NCBI GenBank assembly: GCA_001051155.2
Contig: JYIP02000007.1
Span: 4,528,249-4,592,248 of the forward strand
Direction of reading: 5' to 3'
Origin: Chrysoporthe austroafricana
Taxonomy: Eukaryota; Ascomycota; Sordariomycetes; Diaporthales; Cryphonectriaceae
Length of the DNA: 64,000 nt
Shown here piece after piece: positions 25,359 through 36,616 of this stretch. Every line of letters begins with the position of its first letter. Positions within the stretch are counted from its first letter, which is position 1. The notes beneath the pieces are model-generated. The model was not told the DNA's origin and searched no databases. It worked only from the letters and a program-made list of their open reading frames with translations. Made by a program: the position numbers and the translations under genes.

Positions 25359-28153
25359 GTCTGTCCCCGCCCTGGGTAAGAGACGGACCGCCTCACCGGA
25401 AGGCATGGGGTGGGACGACCTGTGCTGATGGCCGCCCAGGAAGCACGGAGTCGAGGCTGTGATGACGAGATGAGGAGTTGATGGGAGGGGCCGACCGACG
25501 GGTTCAAGAAGTCATGTTTTGCCCGCCGTGCACTTTCACATTAATTTGGTCCTGAGATGATGGGACTAGCAGCCCCCGAATGGTAAAGAGCATGGGTAAA
25601 AAACTAGGTCATCGGGGTATACAAGCGGCGTTTCGATCATGATTAGATGTTGAGTTTATACATGCTAGTAAGCAGTCGGACCAAAATAGATGTGGTTTTA
25701 ACCAGACTTTGAAAGGATGCATAAGTACATGGTGCCGAGGTGTAGTTCCTCTCTTGTCTGGCCCTGCGTGCTTGGTCCCCCCCTCGACAACCCCCGCCTC
25801 GACAACCCCCCCTCCCGCGTCAACCCTTCCCCTTGGTTCCGGATGTGCATGCACTTCTCCTCCTCCTTCTTTTTTTTTTATTTTATTTTATTTTATTTGT
25901 TTGTCCTTCTTTCTTTTCCTTGTTCGCTGGCTTTTATACAGCACAGCTTTCTGGGCACTTACTAGCTTCATGCGCCCCATCCTTACCAATTTCTATATTT
26001 CCTTCTTTACTGACAGATGCAGAAGCGAGATTGGTCCCAGCGCTGCATTGCACTGTACAGTATGCCTCTCATAGCATAGCTACCTTCTTCTGTACCGGGA
26101 GGGGCGAGGGCAGAGCTCGAACTGCCTCCTTCCGACAGAAGAAAGAAGGGACCAGCCCAGCTCCGAATCCAGTCCTGTACAACAACCTAGCAATACCTCT
26201 CGTCTTGCTTGCCGCCCTGAGAAAACACCTCGACGCCCGAGACCTGAGACCTAACCGAGCAGTCTGGCAGCTATGGCATCCAATAAAAAAGCCCGTCCTT
26301 ATACTTCTATAGGCAGATATTGTCAAGGACCGCTGCAATACTACGCCCGAAAGCAAGATTTACCGTGCTTGAACCTGACGATCATCCTACCCTCTATTCC
26401 ACAGCGAGCTTCTTGGTTGCTGTCCAGTGGCTGTACTGAACTGGTTGTCTGACCGCCTGCTATAGCAGACATTCGTATGACAGTGCTATCGATATGGCCT
26501 GGAGAGCACGCAAGTCGCCTGATTTCTGTCTCGTCTTGGGTGCTGCGATGCGCCTTTTGGTCGTAAATACCAGAAACCAAATAGTTCTTCGACAAGGATG
26601 TGAGAGGCCAGTTTCTATGTGTAGGTGCCTCTACCCTCCACTCAACTCTGAACGTCGTTGAGCATCGCGTGTAAGACCGAAGCCGATGAATCTACGTATT
26701 TTATATGGAGGAAATAAATCCCGAGATCCCTCGACAGGGTATCCTTGCCACCAATCTGAACTTATTGGACGACGTCCAGACCATTGAGCCCAAGCTGGGA
26801 GCAGTGAAATATCCAAGCAGAACCTGCACATTATTACTACTAGGTGATGCAGACCCATCTCGCATCCCAGAAAGCAGGACAGCAGACAGAATCTTCCCAA
26901 AAGCGCGGACGCAGGGCAAACGACTGACTCCGAAAAAATCAAGACCCAATCCCTCGAGGCCCTCTCCCCTTCCCAGCGTGAGACCGTGGGACCCCCCACC
27001 GCCGACTCGTCAACTATCGCGGGCGAGCTTGTAAGTTGCCCGAAACGGAAGCGATCCGCCCAGAGCCGCAGGAGCCGGCGCACGGTTCGAGTGCCAGTAC
27101 CGACAGCCGCTTTCCACGATGCGACGGCGCTCGAAGAGCGAGCAGGTGGTGTTGAGGGCACCCTCTGGTACTTATCCGCTCCTCGACGGGGCCTTCTGGA
27201 AGGGATCGGTGCATGGGGCGACAGGGACGAAACCAGGAGGTGGTCACCAAGACCTTCCGTTCGGGTCGCTAGAGCTGCATGTTCGGGATCCGAGTGCATG
27301 TCGGGGGTTCGGGTGAGACGCTGCGGCTGCAGCTCTGTCATATGCCAAAAAGAGGGCGAGAGCGAGGGCCCGGTGCCAGGGCGCCACCGACGACAACACA
27401 CCTAAGCGACGTGCTGCCACACCCACACGCCCTTCAGCTCGGAGAGATGGCGCCTCTCGATGGTGGCATCCTCTCCTCGGCGGCCAGCTGCTTTCTTCAC
27501 GATCAGTGAGAAGCAGTAGGCACCTCGATTCACGACCGGCATCTGTCCTACTGCGGCAGACAGCAGGAGGACACAAGCGCTCAACGTCGTCTCGACCCAG
27601 GCGCCAATGTCAGCACGCGGGAGGCTCGTGTAAGTCCCCGTCCTCCACGTTCCGTCCTCGAGAGGCCCCCCCGCGTGGCGCCCCGCCGCCCATGCGCCCA
27701 TGCGACCCCTCGGGCCCTTCGTGCATGGTGCGACCCTTCGGCGGCTGCGCCGGTGAGGATGCGACCTGCCTATAAATCACGGCCGCCACCCTCCTCATCC
27801 CGCGCCTGTGTGGGCGCTCTGGGCGCTGCGAGAGGAAGCGAACAACCAGTGGGGTCCCATACCGGGTCCACCAGCGTCAGGCTCACCCCAAAGCCCACCT
27901 GCATCCTCCTCGCGCGACTGGGCCGAGGAGACCGAAGCGACCTGCCTCACTTCGACGATCCCCCGGACATCCCCAGGCCATAAGCCGCAGGCGACCCACC
28001 CCCTCCCCGGACTTTCTCGCCGTCCTATCTTCCCCTGCCCATCAGTGTCGGAGCCTTGCCTGTTCGGCGACTTTTCGTTTTTTGTTTTTGTATACCCATT
28101 CCTCCTCTGCCTTGCGGCCCGCTCGGTGACTTCGGGTCGGAGGGTATGTGACC
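25359..28153. other. Intergenic region
   Basis: About 2.8 kb between GNA1 and the small gene starting at 28154. A CT- and T-rich block at 25780-25920 may be the downstream part of the GNA1 unit. Open frames on the plus strand at 26705-27983 lack recognisable domains or a consistent splice pattern, so I do not call them. Further 5' exons of the 28154 gene could lie here. Confidence 0.5.
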
Positions 28154-28660
28154 ATGCGCGGGAGACGCCACACCGGGGATGTGTACGACGACGAGACCTA
28201 CGTCAGGGAGCTGACTGCTACGCTCCACAAGATACGCATCGCTGAGAAGCGAGCAGAGTGAGTGACAGTCTTTCACCCCACTTCATAATTCCATCTATTT
28301 CTTTTTCCCCAGTCTTGAATTTCACATTTGCTTCCGGGCCGTCTGTGAAGACTTGTGAATACATACTGTCCCCGCCCCCAACCACCACATGACTTCCTGT
28401 CACTCGCCTATTTGGTCCCGCTTCCTTCAACTCTGAAACCTGTAATCAATCACTTTTCGTATAAAATCCTCCTCCTGCGCATACGTCGGACTTACGCCAA
28501 CTCCGCCCCTCGCCACAGAGTCCGCCGCCGCCTGAGTCAACAGCTCGGCAACAGACCGCACATCTGCGTCAGGAAGCACACATACGTCTACCAGAGGGCA
28601 GCGGACGGCGAGTTCGCAAAGTACTCGGTCCACAAGGTGGTGTCGTTCAATACGAAATAG
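28154..28660 (+). CDS. Small conserved-looking protein of unknown function
   Basis: Not recognised. Exon 1 (28154-28257) and exon 2 (28519-28660) are joined across an intron with a good donor (GTGAGT) and acceptor (CCACAG), giving 81 aa. The spliced protein is basic and probably largely helical: DDETYVRELTATLHKIRIAE leads into EKRAEVRRRLSQQLGN. It then continues with RPHICVRKHTYVYQ and ends FNTK. Its stop codon lies only 51 bp before the ATG chosen for the hydrolase gene downstream, which is very close for separate fungal genes. The start is uncertain, since upstream exons could exist. Alternatively, this could be an upstream reading frame in the leader of the next transcript. Confidence 0.35.
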
Positions 28661-28711
28661 AGGCCGTGCCTGTTGCCAGATCCGCTGGTCCAGAGCGGAG
28701 AAAGAGACACC

Positions 28712-30341
28712 ATGTCGCCGGCGCGCACGCTCAGCATCGAGGACCTGGCCATGCCTGAGATCGCCCTCGGCGGGCTGTGGTCGGCCAAGGGGCCTAAGAG
28801 GCAGAAGAAACAGCAGAAGAAGCGAGAGGAGGACGACGAGGACCTGGCTGATGATCTTAAGATGCTGTGGGAGACAAGGTGGAAGTCCGCAGTATGTTGC
28901 CCCGACATCGCACTCGAGCCCCTGCTGCAACCCCAACATCATGAAATGGCATCACATCTTCCCTCATAACCCTACTCATCACTTTTCATTATGCCATATA
29001 CCCCGCCCTTGTCACCCGCCTTCTCAATTCAAGACGTGATAATATGATGAGAACTCCCACTGACACAACCTCTAGTGCAAACGACAGTCTCACCCCTTCC
29101 AGGACGCCTCCTACCTCGAAGTCGCCACGCTCATCACATCACTCATCCAGCGCGGCGTAACGTCAGCACATTCACCCGACTACACCGACGCCTTCCTCAC
29201 CCTCGCAGAGTCCCTCGCCAGAGACGCCAGGGCCTCGCTCCTCTCCCCAGGGAACGCCGAGCACGCGTCGGGCCTCCTCCTCCGCGCGTGCGCCCTGCTC
29301 CGCATCGCGCGGTTCCCTTACTCCCCCTCCTCCTCATCGCCATCACCACCACAGGGAGACGATGCGACCGATAACCCCAAGGCCAGGGCCCATGCCTTGC
29401 AGAAGTCCTACTACGTCGAGGCGGCAGGCCTGAGCGGGCTCAACAGCCCGCTGGACGAGGTCCTCATCCCGCACGTGCACGACCCGGCCACGCACCCCGA
29501 CACGGGGCTGCGGGGCGACCTGGGGCGGCACCACGGGGCAGGGACAGGAGGCGCCGCCGCCGCCCGCCACCGCCCCCAGATCCCGGCGTTCGTGCGCGTG
29601 CCGCTGGAGACGCTCCTGACGGGGCGGCCGTGCCCGGCGGCGGTGGTGCTAGCGGCCGACCGCACGGGCAGCACCGGGACGTGCGAGGACGTGCTGGCCC
29701 GCGGCTGGGCCTGCGTGGTGGTCGAGGTGCCCGGCGGCGCGGGGGACTGCCCCGTCGGGCGGCGGGCGGGCGCCGAGGCGGAGGCGCAGCTGTGGCGCAG
29801 CGTGCTGGACTGGATGGGCGGCATGTTCTTCTTCGACATGGAGCGGGTCGTGGTGCTGGGGGAGGAGGGCGCCGCGGCGGCGAGGCTGGCGGGCGCGCTC
29901 GGCGGCCGGGTGCGGGGCGTGGTCGCGTACGCCGACGACGACGCCGACGGGCTGGCCGACGGCGAGGGCCTCTTTGGTAGGGAGGCGCCGCCGCTCTGCA
30001 GGGCGCTGGTGATCAGCGGCGGGTCGGAGGCGGTTGCTGCGCCGAGCGGCCTGTGGACGCCGCCGCTCGAGGACGAGGCGGCGCCGCTCACGCTGGCGGC
30101 GTACGAGCCCGGCTCGGCCGTGTGCGTCGGGCGGCTGGAGACGGCGGACGCGGGCCAGGTGTACGGCTGGATGGAGGCGGTGGTGGACGCGGGGGCGGGC
30201 GAGGTCGAGGGCGCCCCGCGCCTCGCCTTCGAGCCTGCGCGCCCGGCGGGCAAGGCGGTGCCGCGGTGGTTCGCGGCGGACTTCACGCCGCCGGCCTCGG
30301 ATGTCGAGCTGGCCAGCTCCCTGGGGTCGTCTCTGTACTAG
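28712..30341 (+). CDS. Ayg1/FrsA-type alpha/beta hydrolase-like protein, probable pseudoenzyme
   Basis: Exon 1 (28712-28891) and exon 2 (29076-30341) are joined by a 184-nt GTATGT...CTCTAG intron and encode 481 aa. An in-frame ATG at 28673 is an alternative start. After a Lys/Glu-rich segment comes a helical cap region (ACKRQSHPFQDASYLEVA, LLLRACALLRIARFPY) like that of fungal Ayg1-type hydrolases. The hydrolase core begins PAAVVLAADRTGSTG and continues VVVEVPGGAGDCP, then LWRSVLDWM, all family landmarks. Where the family carries its nucleophile elbow (GxSxGG after the RV..W strand), this protein has VVVLGEEGAAAARL, with Gly-Glu-Glu-Gly around residues 322-325 and no serine. I also see no clear catalytic histidine. 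A non-catalytic role is therefore likely. It converges on the SDR gene 237 bp away. Confidence 0.6.
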
Positions 30342-30578
30342 CACCGCCATGACGCTTCTTCTCCTTGTTTTCTTCTTTACTACTCTCATAGCCGCCGGCG
30401 CATCTGGAGGAACGGTCAAACCTGGTCGGGCTGGGTTCTGTATTTTCCGGAGTATCTAGTCTATGTATTCTAGGCAGCGTGAATCGCAGCGTGAATCGAC
30501 TCCACAGCTCAGCGCCTGAGATCCTCATCATGCATGCCACGGCCCTCGTGTTCTCTGCCCCTCCCCACCGCCAGCTCC

Positions 30579-31432
30579 TCACCTCCCCATCCACCCGCCG
30601 TCGACAGTCAGCGTGTGGCCGCTCACGTACGCCCCGGCCTTGCTCGCGAGGAACACGGTGGGCCCCCTGAAGTCGTCGGGCGTGCCCCACCGGCCGGCGG
30701 GGATGCGGTCGGAGATGCTCTTGAGGCGCTCCGGGTTGTTGAGCAGGGCCTCGTTCATGTCGGTGGCGATGTAGCCCGGGGCGATGCAGTTGACGGTGAC
30801 GCCGCGGGCGGTCCACTCGTTGGCGAAGGTCTTGGTCATCTGGGCGACGCCGCCCTTGCTGGCGGCGTAGGCGGGGACGGTGATGCCGCCCTGGAAGGAC
30901 AGCAGCGAGGCGAAGTTGATGATGGAGCCGACGCGGCCGGTGATGGGGTGCGGCGGCAGCGCGAGCATGTGCGCGGCGACGTCGCGGCACAGCGCGAACG
31001 GCGTGTTCAGGTTGACCTGCAGCACCTCGGCGAAGTCGGCGTCCGGGAAGCGCTCTGACGGGTGGCGGCGCTGGATGCCCGCGCAGTTGACGAGGATGCG
31101 CACCTCGTGGCCGTCGCCCAGGATGCGCGGCACCAGCGCCGCCACGTCCGCCGCCGACGCGAGGTCCGCCGTGTAGATGTGCGCCTTGCGCCCGAGGGCC
31201 TCGATGGCCTGGCGGGTGGCCTGGTTTGAGGTGTCGCGCTGCGGGTTTCCCTCGCCGTCAGCTTCTGCCAGAGGAGGAGGAGGAGGAGGAGAGGGAGGAG
31301 GCTCACCTGGACGAGGATGATGTCCGTGCCGGCCTCAGCGAGGGCGAGGGCGACGGCCTGGCCTATGCCCCGCGTGGCACCTGTTATGAGGGCAGTGTGC
31401 CCCTCGAGCGAGAAGAGGGCGTTGGTCGCCAT
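30579..31432 (-). CDS. Short-chain dehydrogenase, KduD-like (2-deoxy/2-keto-3-deoxygluconate dehydrogenase type)
   Basis: NAD(P)-dependent oxidoreductase of 261 aa from exon 1 (31432-31307), a 68-nt intron (GTGAGC...CCGCAG) and exon 2 (31238-30579). The cofactor-binding TGATRGIG is at residues 17-24 and NCAG at 93-96. The catalytic residues are Ser153 and the Tyr166-x3-Lys170 pair in PAYAASK. The segment [18 protein letters not shown] closely follows the pattern of bacterial KduD, which acts on 2-keto-3-deoxygluconate-type intermediates of pectin and uronate breakdown. Fungal members of this group are annotated broadly, so the substrate is inference. It is transcribed divergently from the polyol dehydrogenase at 32423, with about 990 bp between them containing an XlnR-like site. 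Confidence 0.85.
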
Positions 31433-32056
31433 GTCTTTTGGATTTCTTCCTCTGTACGCTGCCCGCTCGACGACAGTGAAGATGCTGGAAGTAGAGAGAA
31501 GGTGTCGACTATATCCACGATACCTTCAAAGCCTCAGCTATCGCACCCATGCCACAAAATCGTCCAAGGATCAGAACATGTGTTCGGAAGAGAATGTCCT
31601 TTTTTTTTTTTACTCCGCTGACGATCTAGGCAGTCCACGTCCTGCCTTGCCCGGCTAGAGGGCACGAGTAGGACCGTCTCCTGACATCGGCGCGCCGTCG
31701 CCCTCTCAACGGCGCCAGGGCTGCCGGAGCGTGGCGCCATCAACACGGCAATGCTCGGCGAGAGTGACCCCTCGTTTCCAGGGTCAATGCGGGGCAGAGG
31801 CAGGGGAGCCAGGCCGCTGTGACGTCGTGTCTGGGGGAGGGGCCTATTCTGTTTTCTGATTTTTATTTTCTTATTTTCTATTTTTTTTTGTCTCCCCTCC
31901 TGCTCGACGTATCTCTAGCCGAGGACCGTCGAGCGTAAATCTGCCGTGTTAATTACCATGGCAACAAGCACTTTTTTAAAAACTTCTCGATTCCGGCAAG
32001 GCGATGGGAAAAGGCAAGCCTATACCGGAGTGGCCAGACAAAAGGCGTCTTGAATA

Positions 32057-32067
32057 TTTAGCCGGGG
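32057..32067. promoter_or_regulatory. XlnR-type GGCTAAA site (minus strand) overlapping a CreA-type CCGGGG
   Basis: The minus strand reads GGCTAAA at 32063-32057, the core recognised by XlnR/Xyr1 regulators. It abuts CCGGGG at 32062-32067, which fits the CreA consensus SYGGRG. The pair lies in the shared intergenic region of the divergent SDR and polyol dehydrogenase genes. Short motifs like these occur by chance, so this is suggestive only. Confidence 0.35.
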
Positions 32068-32279
32068 CGGCATCGTGTAAGTCTTAGGTCGACCGCGACC
32101 CCCGCGGGATGATGGAGACAGCTCGCTCGCCTCTCGCCCAGACATGCCCCTCGGGCCGTTGCACCTCGAAGGTATTTTGCAACTAGCTGGATCTTCCCTG
32201 GTCGATATCGGAGCGGCTGACCTGCCCTTACCTGCTGCCATTACCTCCTCGCCCTGCTCGTTTGCCGGTAAGAAGAGAG

Positions 32280-32332
32280 GTCCACACGTCCACACGTCCA
32301 CACGTCCACACGTCCACACTGCCACACTGCCA
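32280..32332. repeat. 8-bp tandem repeat, unit gtccacac
   Basis: Five exact copies are followed by tgccacac variants, about 90 bp upstream of the ATG at 32423 and so probably in the promoter or leader of the polyol dehydrogenase gene. Confidence 0.85.
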
Positions 32333-32422
32333 CTTCACCACATGTGAGGCTATCCAGAGCAGACCGACCCTCTACTCTTCCTCTGCTTGTTCCTCCCCGC
32401 GTGAAGCTTCACACTGCCCATC

Positions 32423-33736
32423 ATGGCCACACAGACGACAGTAAGAGCCTCTGTGCTCCACGGCGCAAAGGACCTGAGAGTGGTAAGCAGGCCCAGGCGC
32501 ACAGACAGACCCCTCCCCTTCCTCCTCCTCCTCCCCCCGGCGCGACACCAGACCTGACCAGACCCTCCGCCGCAGGAAGAGCGCGCCGTCCCGCCCCTCG
32601 CCCCAGACGAGGTCCTCGTGGCCGTCAGGTCGACCGGCCTCTGCGGCTCGGACCTGCACTACTTCACGCACAACCGCAACGGCGACATCCAGGTGCGCGA
32701 GCCGCTGACGCTGGGCCACGAGTCGGCGGGCGTGGTGCAGGCGGTGGGCGCCGAGGTGACGCACCTGCGGGCGGGCGACCGCGTGGCGCTCGAGGTGGGC
32801 ATGCCGTGCGGCGCGTGCGCGCTGTGCGGCGCGGGGCGCTACAACATCTGCCGAGCGATGCGGTTCCGGTCGAGCGCCAAGTCGTTCCCGCACGCGCAGG
32901 GCACGCTGCAGGAGGCCATCGCGCACCCGGCGCGCCTGGCGCACCCGCTGCCGGCGGCGGTGCCGCTCGAGCTCGGCGCGCTCGTCGAGCCGCTGTCCGT
33001 CGCCATGCACGCCGCCGACCGCGCCGCCCTGCGCCCCGGCGCCGCCGTGCTCGTCCTGGGCGCGGGCGCCGTCGGCCTGCTGTGCTGCGCCCTCAGCCGG
33101 GTGTGCGGCGCCGGCCGCGTCGTCGTCGCCGACATCAACGCCGACCGCGTCGCGTGGGCCCAGCAGCGCGGGTTCGCGGACGCCGGCGTCGTCGTGCCCA
33201 TGCGGCGGCCCGAGGGCATCGAGGCCAAGCTCGAGTTCGCGAGGGAGGTCGCCGCGCTGGTCGCCGCCGCGCGGACGGCGGACGGCAAGGAGTTCGGCGA
33301 GGTGGACGGCACGTTCGAGTGCACCGGCGTCGAGAGCTGCCTGCAGGCCGCTATCTACGTGAGTAGTACCCTCTGCCGTCGGGTGGATGGATGGATGTAT
33401 GTATGGACGAGGAGCTGACGGTGTGTGCACCCTCTACAGGCCACGCAGCCCGGCGGCAAGATCATGATCATCGGCATGGGGAACCCGATCCAGACGCTGC
33501 CGATATCAGCGGCCTCGCTGAAGGAGGTCGACCTCGTCGGCGTGTTCCGGTACGCCAACACGTACCCGCGGGTCATCGAGCTGCTGGCCAACAAGCACCC
33601 GCTGCTCCCGCCCGTCGAGGAGCTGATCACGCACAAATACGAGTCGCTGGACAGCATCCCGGAGGCGTTCGACATGGCGGGCCGGGTCAAGGACGACAAG
33701 GGGAACCTGGTGCTGAAGGTCATGGTGAACATGTAG
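32423..33736 (+). CDS. Zinc-dependent polyol dehydrogenase (sorbitol/xylitol dehydrogenase family)
   Basis: Medium-chain dehydrogenase oxidising a sugar alcohol to a ketose with NAD+, expected in the cytosol. Three exons (32423-32482, 32576-33358, 33440-33736) give 379 aa with all junctions in phase 0. Catalytic zinc ligands are Cys43 (GLCGSD) and His68-Glu69 (LGHESAG). Structural zinc cysteines are 98, 101, 104 and 112 (CGACALCGAGRYNIC). The Rossmann motif is VLGAGAVGLL followed by the acidic residue in VVADINADR, which favours NAD over NADP. The C-terminal region with KIMIIGMGNP and DLVGVFRYANTYP is typical of fungal sorbitol dehydrogenases. The choice among sorbitol, xylitol and L-arabinitol cannot be settled by eye. 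It lies between the divergent SDR and a co-directional AKR, which suggests a shared carbohydrate pathway. Confidence 0.9.
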
Positions 33737-34575
33737 GCCGGGCGGTAGATAGACAGACAGAACAGACAGACTGCGGTCAGACTACGGGGTCACGCCGGAG
33801 AGGCACTTGTGTGTCTTGTATTGTTCGTAAGACGGCCCCTCGACCAGACCTGCTCCAGACCTGGAGTAGAAAAAAAAAAAGCATGTGCTGTCTTCCTACC
33901 TCATCTGAGCCCTGCCTAAATACTAGTCTCGGGAGGGTGTATGTCCTCCTACGGATCCTGTCGTGAGACGCCGGTCTCGCGAGGGTGTCTGGAGGGAAGC
34001 TAGCGATTAGCACGACATCTTCCATGTCGGCTCAAGAAACCACCGAGGCGGACGGCGGCCCGGTAATCGCGCCGCTTTCAAGCAGAGCACCGGTCCGGAG
34101 CGGGTCCTGTGCGCTACCCATGACTAGCATTATGACATAGACACGCTGCGCACTAGGGAGTTAATTACCCAGTAACTAGCAGGAGGACCATGCCCCCACG
34201 CCCATCTTCCCCCCTCCCCTCGCCGCCCTGGGCCCGCAGAGCACTACGTAGCACGTAGAGCCCGGAACGCCCCACCCACCCCATCACCCCGAGCTTGGCG
34301 ACGGCGGGGGAGGGGCGACGAGCAAGCTGCGGACTTTAACCATGGCGCGTATGGGGGGGCTCTCTCGACGGGGCGGCGCGAGCAGTTATACGAGCCTCGT
34401 GTCGCCCGCTAGCAGACCGCTCCGGCCGACCTTCTTCCCAGCACTCTGTTGTTCGAGTCGCGCGGTGTGTCGTCCTCTGCCACGGGAGAAGAACAAGAAG
34501 AACAACAGCCGCCCTGCCGCCGTCCCACACCAGACACGCCGACCCTACCACGCGCACGCAGAGAGGGGCTTCACC
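33737..34575. other. Intergenic region between polyol dehydrogenase and AKR genes
   Basis: Contains the 3' end of the dehydrogenase unit (T/A-rich near 33868) and the promoter of the AKR. The last 250 bp are CT/AC-rich leader sequence. I see no further gene. Confidence 0.6.
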
Positions 34576-35770
34576 ATGGCGGACCTGACCTTCACGCTGA
34601 ACACGGGGCAGAAGATGCCCGCCATCGGCTACGGTGAGGAGAGGACCCGGACGCCGCGCGCCCCCCTGCTGCGCACCCCGTTCACGAGCTGACACACGCC
34701 GGCTGGCTCCCAGGCACATGGCAGGCCGCGCCCGGCGAGGTGGCCGCGGGCGTCTACCACGCCCTGAAGTCGGGCTACCGCCTGATCGACTGTGCGTACT
34801 GCTACGGCAACGAGGCGGAGGTGGGCCAGGGCCTCGCGCGGGCCTTCAAGGAGGGCATCGTGAAGCGCGAGGACGTCTTCGTCGTGACCAAGGTCTGGTG
34901 CGTCACGCCCTCTCACTCGCACACTCTCACCCCCATCCTCGCCCTCCCCTTCCTTAGACACGCGCATTCGTCCCTCTGACACCGCACAGGGCCACCTACA
35001 ACACGCGCGTGGCCCTCGGCCTCCAGAAGTCGCTCGACGCGCTCGGCCTCGACTACGTCGACCTGTACCTCGTGCACTGGCCGCTGCTCATGAACCCGGC
35101 GGGCAACGACGACAAGTTCCCCAAGCTGCCGAGCGGGGCGCGCGACATCGTGCGCGAGGGCTACCACCACGTCGACACGTGGCGGCAGATGGAGGCGCTC
35201 GACCGGGCGCGGGCGCGCGCCGTCGGCGTCTGCAACTACAGCCGGCGGTACCTCGAGGAGCTGCTCGCGGCCGCCGCCACCCCGCCCGCCGTCAACCAGA
35301 TCGAGAACCACCCGGCGCTGCCGCAGAACGACATCGTCTCCTTGTGCCGGGAGCGCGGCGTCCACATCATGGCGTACAGCCCGCTGGGGTCGACGGGCGG
35401 GCCGCTGTTCAAGGAGGAGAGGGTCGTCCGCGTCGCCGAGAAGCACGGCGTCGAGCCCGCGGCGGTGCTGCTGAGCTGGCACAGTAAGTCCCCCTCCCCC
35501 CAATTCGTCCGAGGCCCCATTCTGGGAGTGCGAATCACCTGTCCCGGTGCTGATTGTTGCCCTACCCCTAAAGTCCCCCGCGGGAGCACCGTCCTGGCCA
35601 AGTCCGTCACGCCGGCGCGCATCGAGGCGAACCTGAAGCTGGTCAAGCTGGACGACGAGGACATGAAGCTGCTGAACGAGTACGGGGAGGAGCTGGAGCG
35701 GACCGGCAAGGTGCAGCGCTTTGTGTACCCGCCCTTCGGCGTCGACTTCGGCTTCCCGGACAAGTCGTGA
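34576..35770 (+). CDS. Aldo-keto reductase (glycerol dehydrogenase / L-glyceraldehyde reductase type)
   Basis: NADPH-dependent carbonyl reductase of 310 aa. Four exons (34576-34633, 34714-34897, 34990-35483, 35574-35770) join in frame, the last junction giving SWH-IPRGST. The catalytic tetrad is Asp45 and Tyr50 (DCAYCYGNE), Lys79 (VTKVW) and His110 (YLVHWP). The cofactor segment is [16 protein letters not shown], where many AKRs have IPKS. The C-terminal [16 protein letters not shown] resembles fungal AKRs annotated as glycerol dehydrogenase or L-glyceraldehyde reductase, but xylose or L-arabinose reductase activity cannot be excluded. It lies about 840 bp downstream of the polyol dehydrogenase on the same strand; an AKR plus a polyol dehydrogenase is the classic pair for aldose-to-ketose conversion. 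Confidence 0.88.
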
Positions 35771-36616
35771 GTGGGCGTTGTAGATAGATAGAGCCACCGC
35801 AGCATAGAACAGAATCAAGACGATCTCAACACAGGTGTTTGTACTGGGCCAGAAACGGACAGGGGCTCGGCCCAGCGTGCGCCGGCGAGAGAAAAGTAGA
35901 GGATATCGAAGAACGATGGGGCCAGAGCAATATAGAGGAGATGTGTGAAGGGAAAAGGGGCTGGTGGAACGGCTGGGTGGACCCCCAGGACGCCATCACC
36001 GAGCAGTCAATGTAGGCCCTGCGAAGATGCTGGATACTCATCAGCCGACGAGGAGTATCCGGTCCGTACACCACTGAGTGAGCAAGCAGCCCTTGTCTTA
36101 CATCCGGTAGTTCGTCAGAGATACAATCCCCCTCCACGGACAGACGGTACATTGTATGACACGGGGTGATCCTACTGTATGTATGTACACCGAGCAAACA
36201 TGTGAAGGAGGTACAACTCGTGGAGTCGCATCGGGTAGCAGGCAAGGGAATCTCTGGGAGCTTCCATAGTTACGTGTATTGTAGTGCTCGGCATGAAGCA
36301 GGGTCGTGAAGGTGCACCGAGATTATCGCCCACGGAGACTACCTCTGGAGACACCCCGGCGTCTCGCCAGATGATGTCAAGTCATATGGAGGAGCATGAT
36401 GGAAAAGGGGGAGAACCAAAAAGGCGGCTGTCATACGCCGTACATCTATTCATGATCTTTGGATGCCATATTATACCTCATACACCGTAAAGTCTTTCCT
36501 GTGCCAACCCCTCCCCCCCAAGGCCGGAGTGGATAGAGCTGTTCTGCCCCCCCAGTGCAAGACTGTCGTATTGTTACAAGAAGCAAAATAGAAATTTTTG
36601 ATGCTGAGCGCGCCGT
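35771..36616. other. Convergent intergenic region
   Basis: Holds the 3' ends of the AKR gene (plus strand) and Sed5 (minus strand). It is moderately AT-rich with no gene apparent. Confidence 0.6.
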
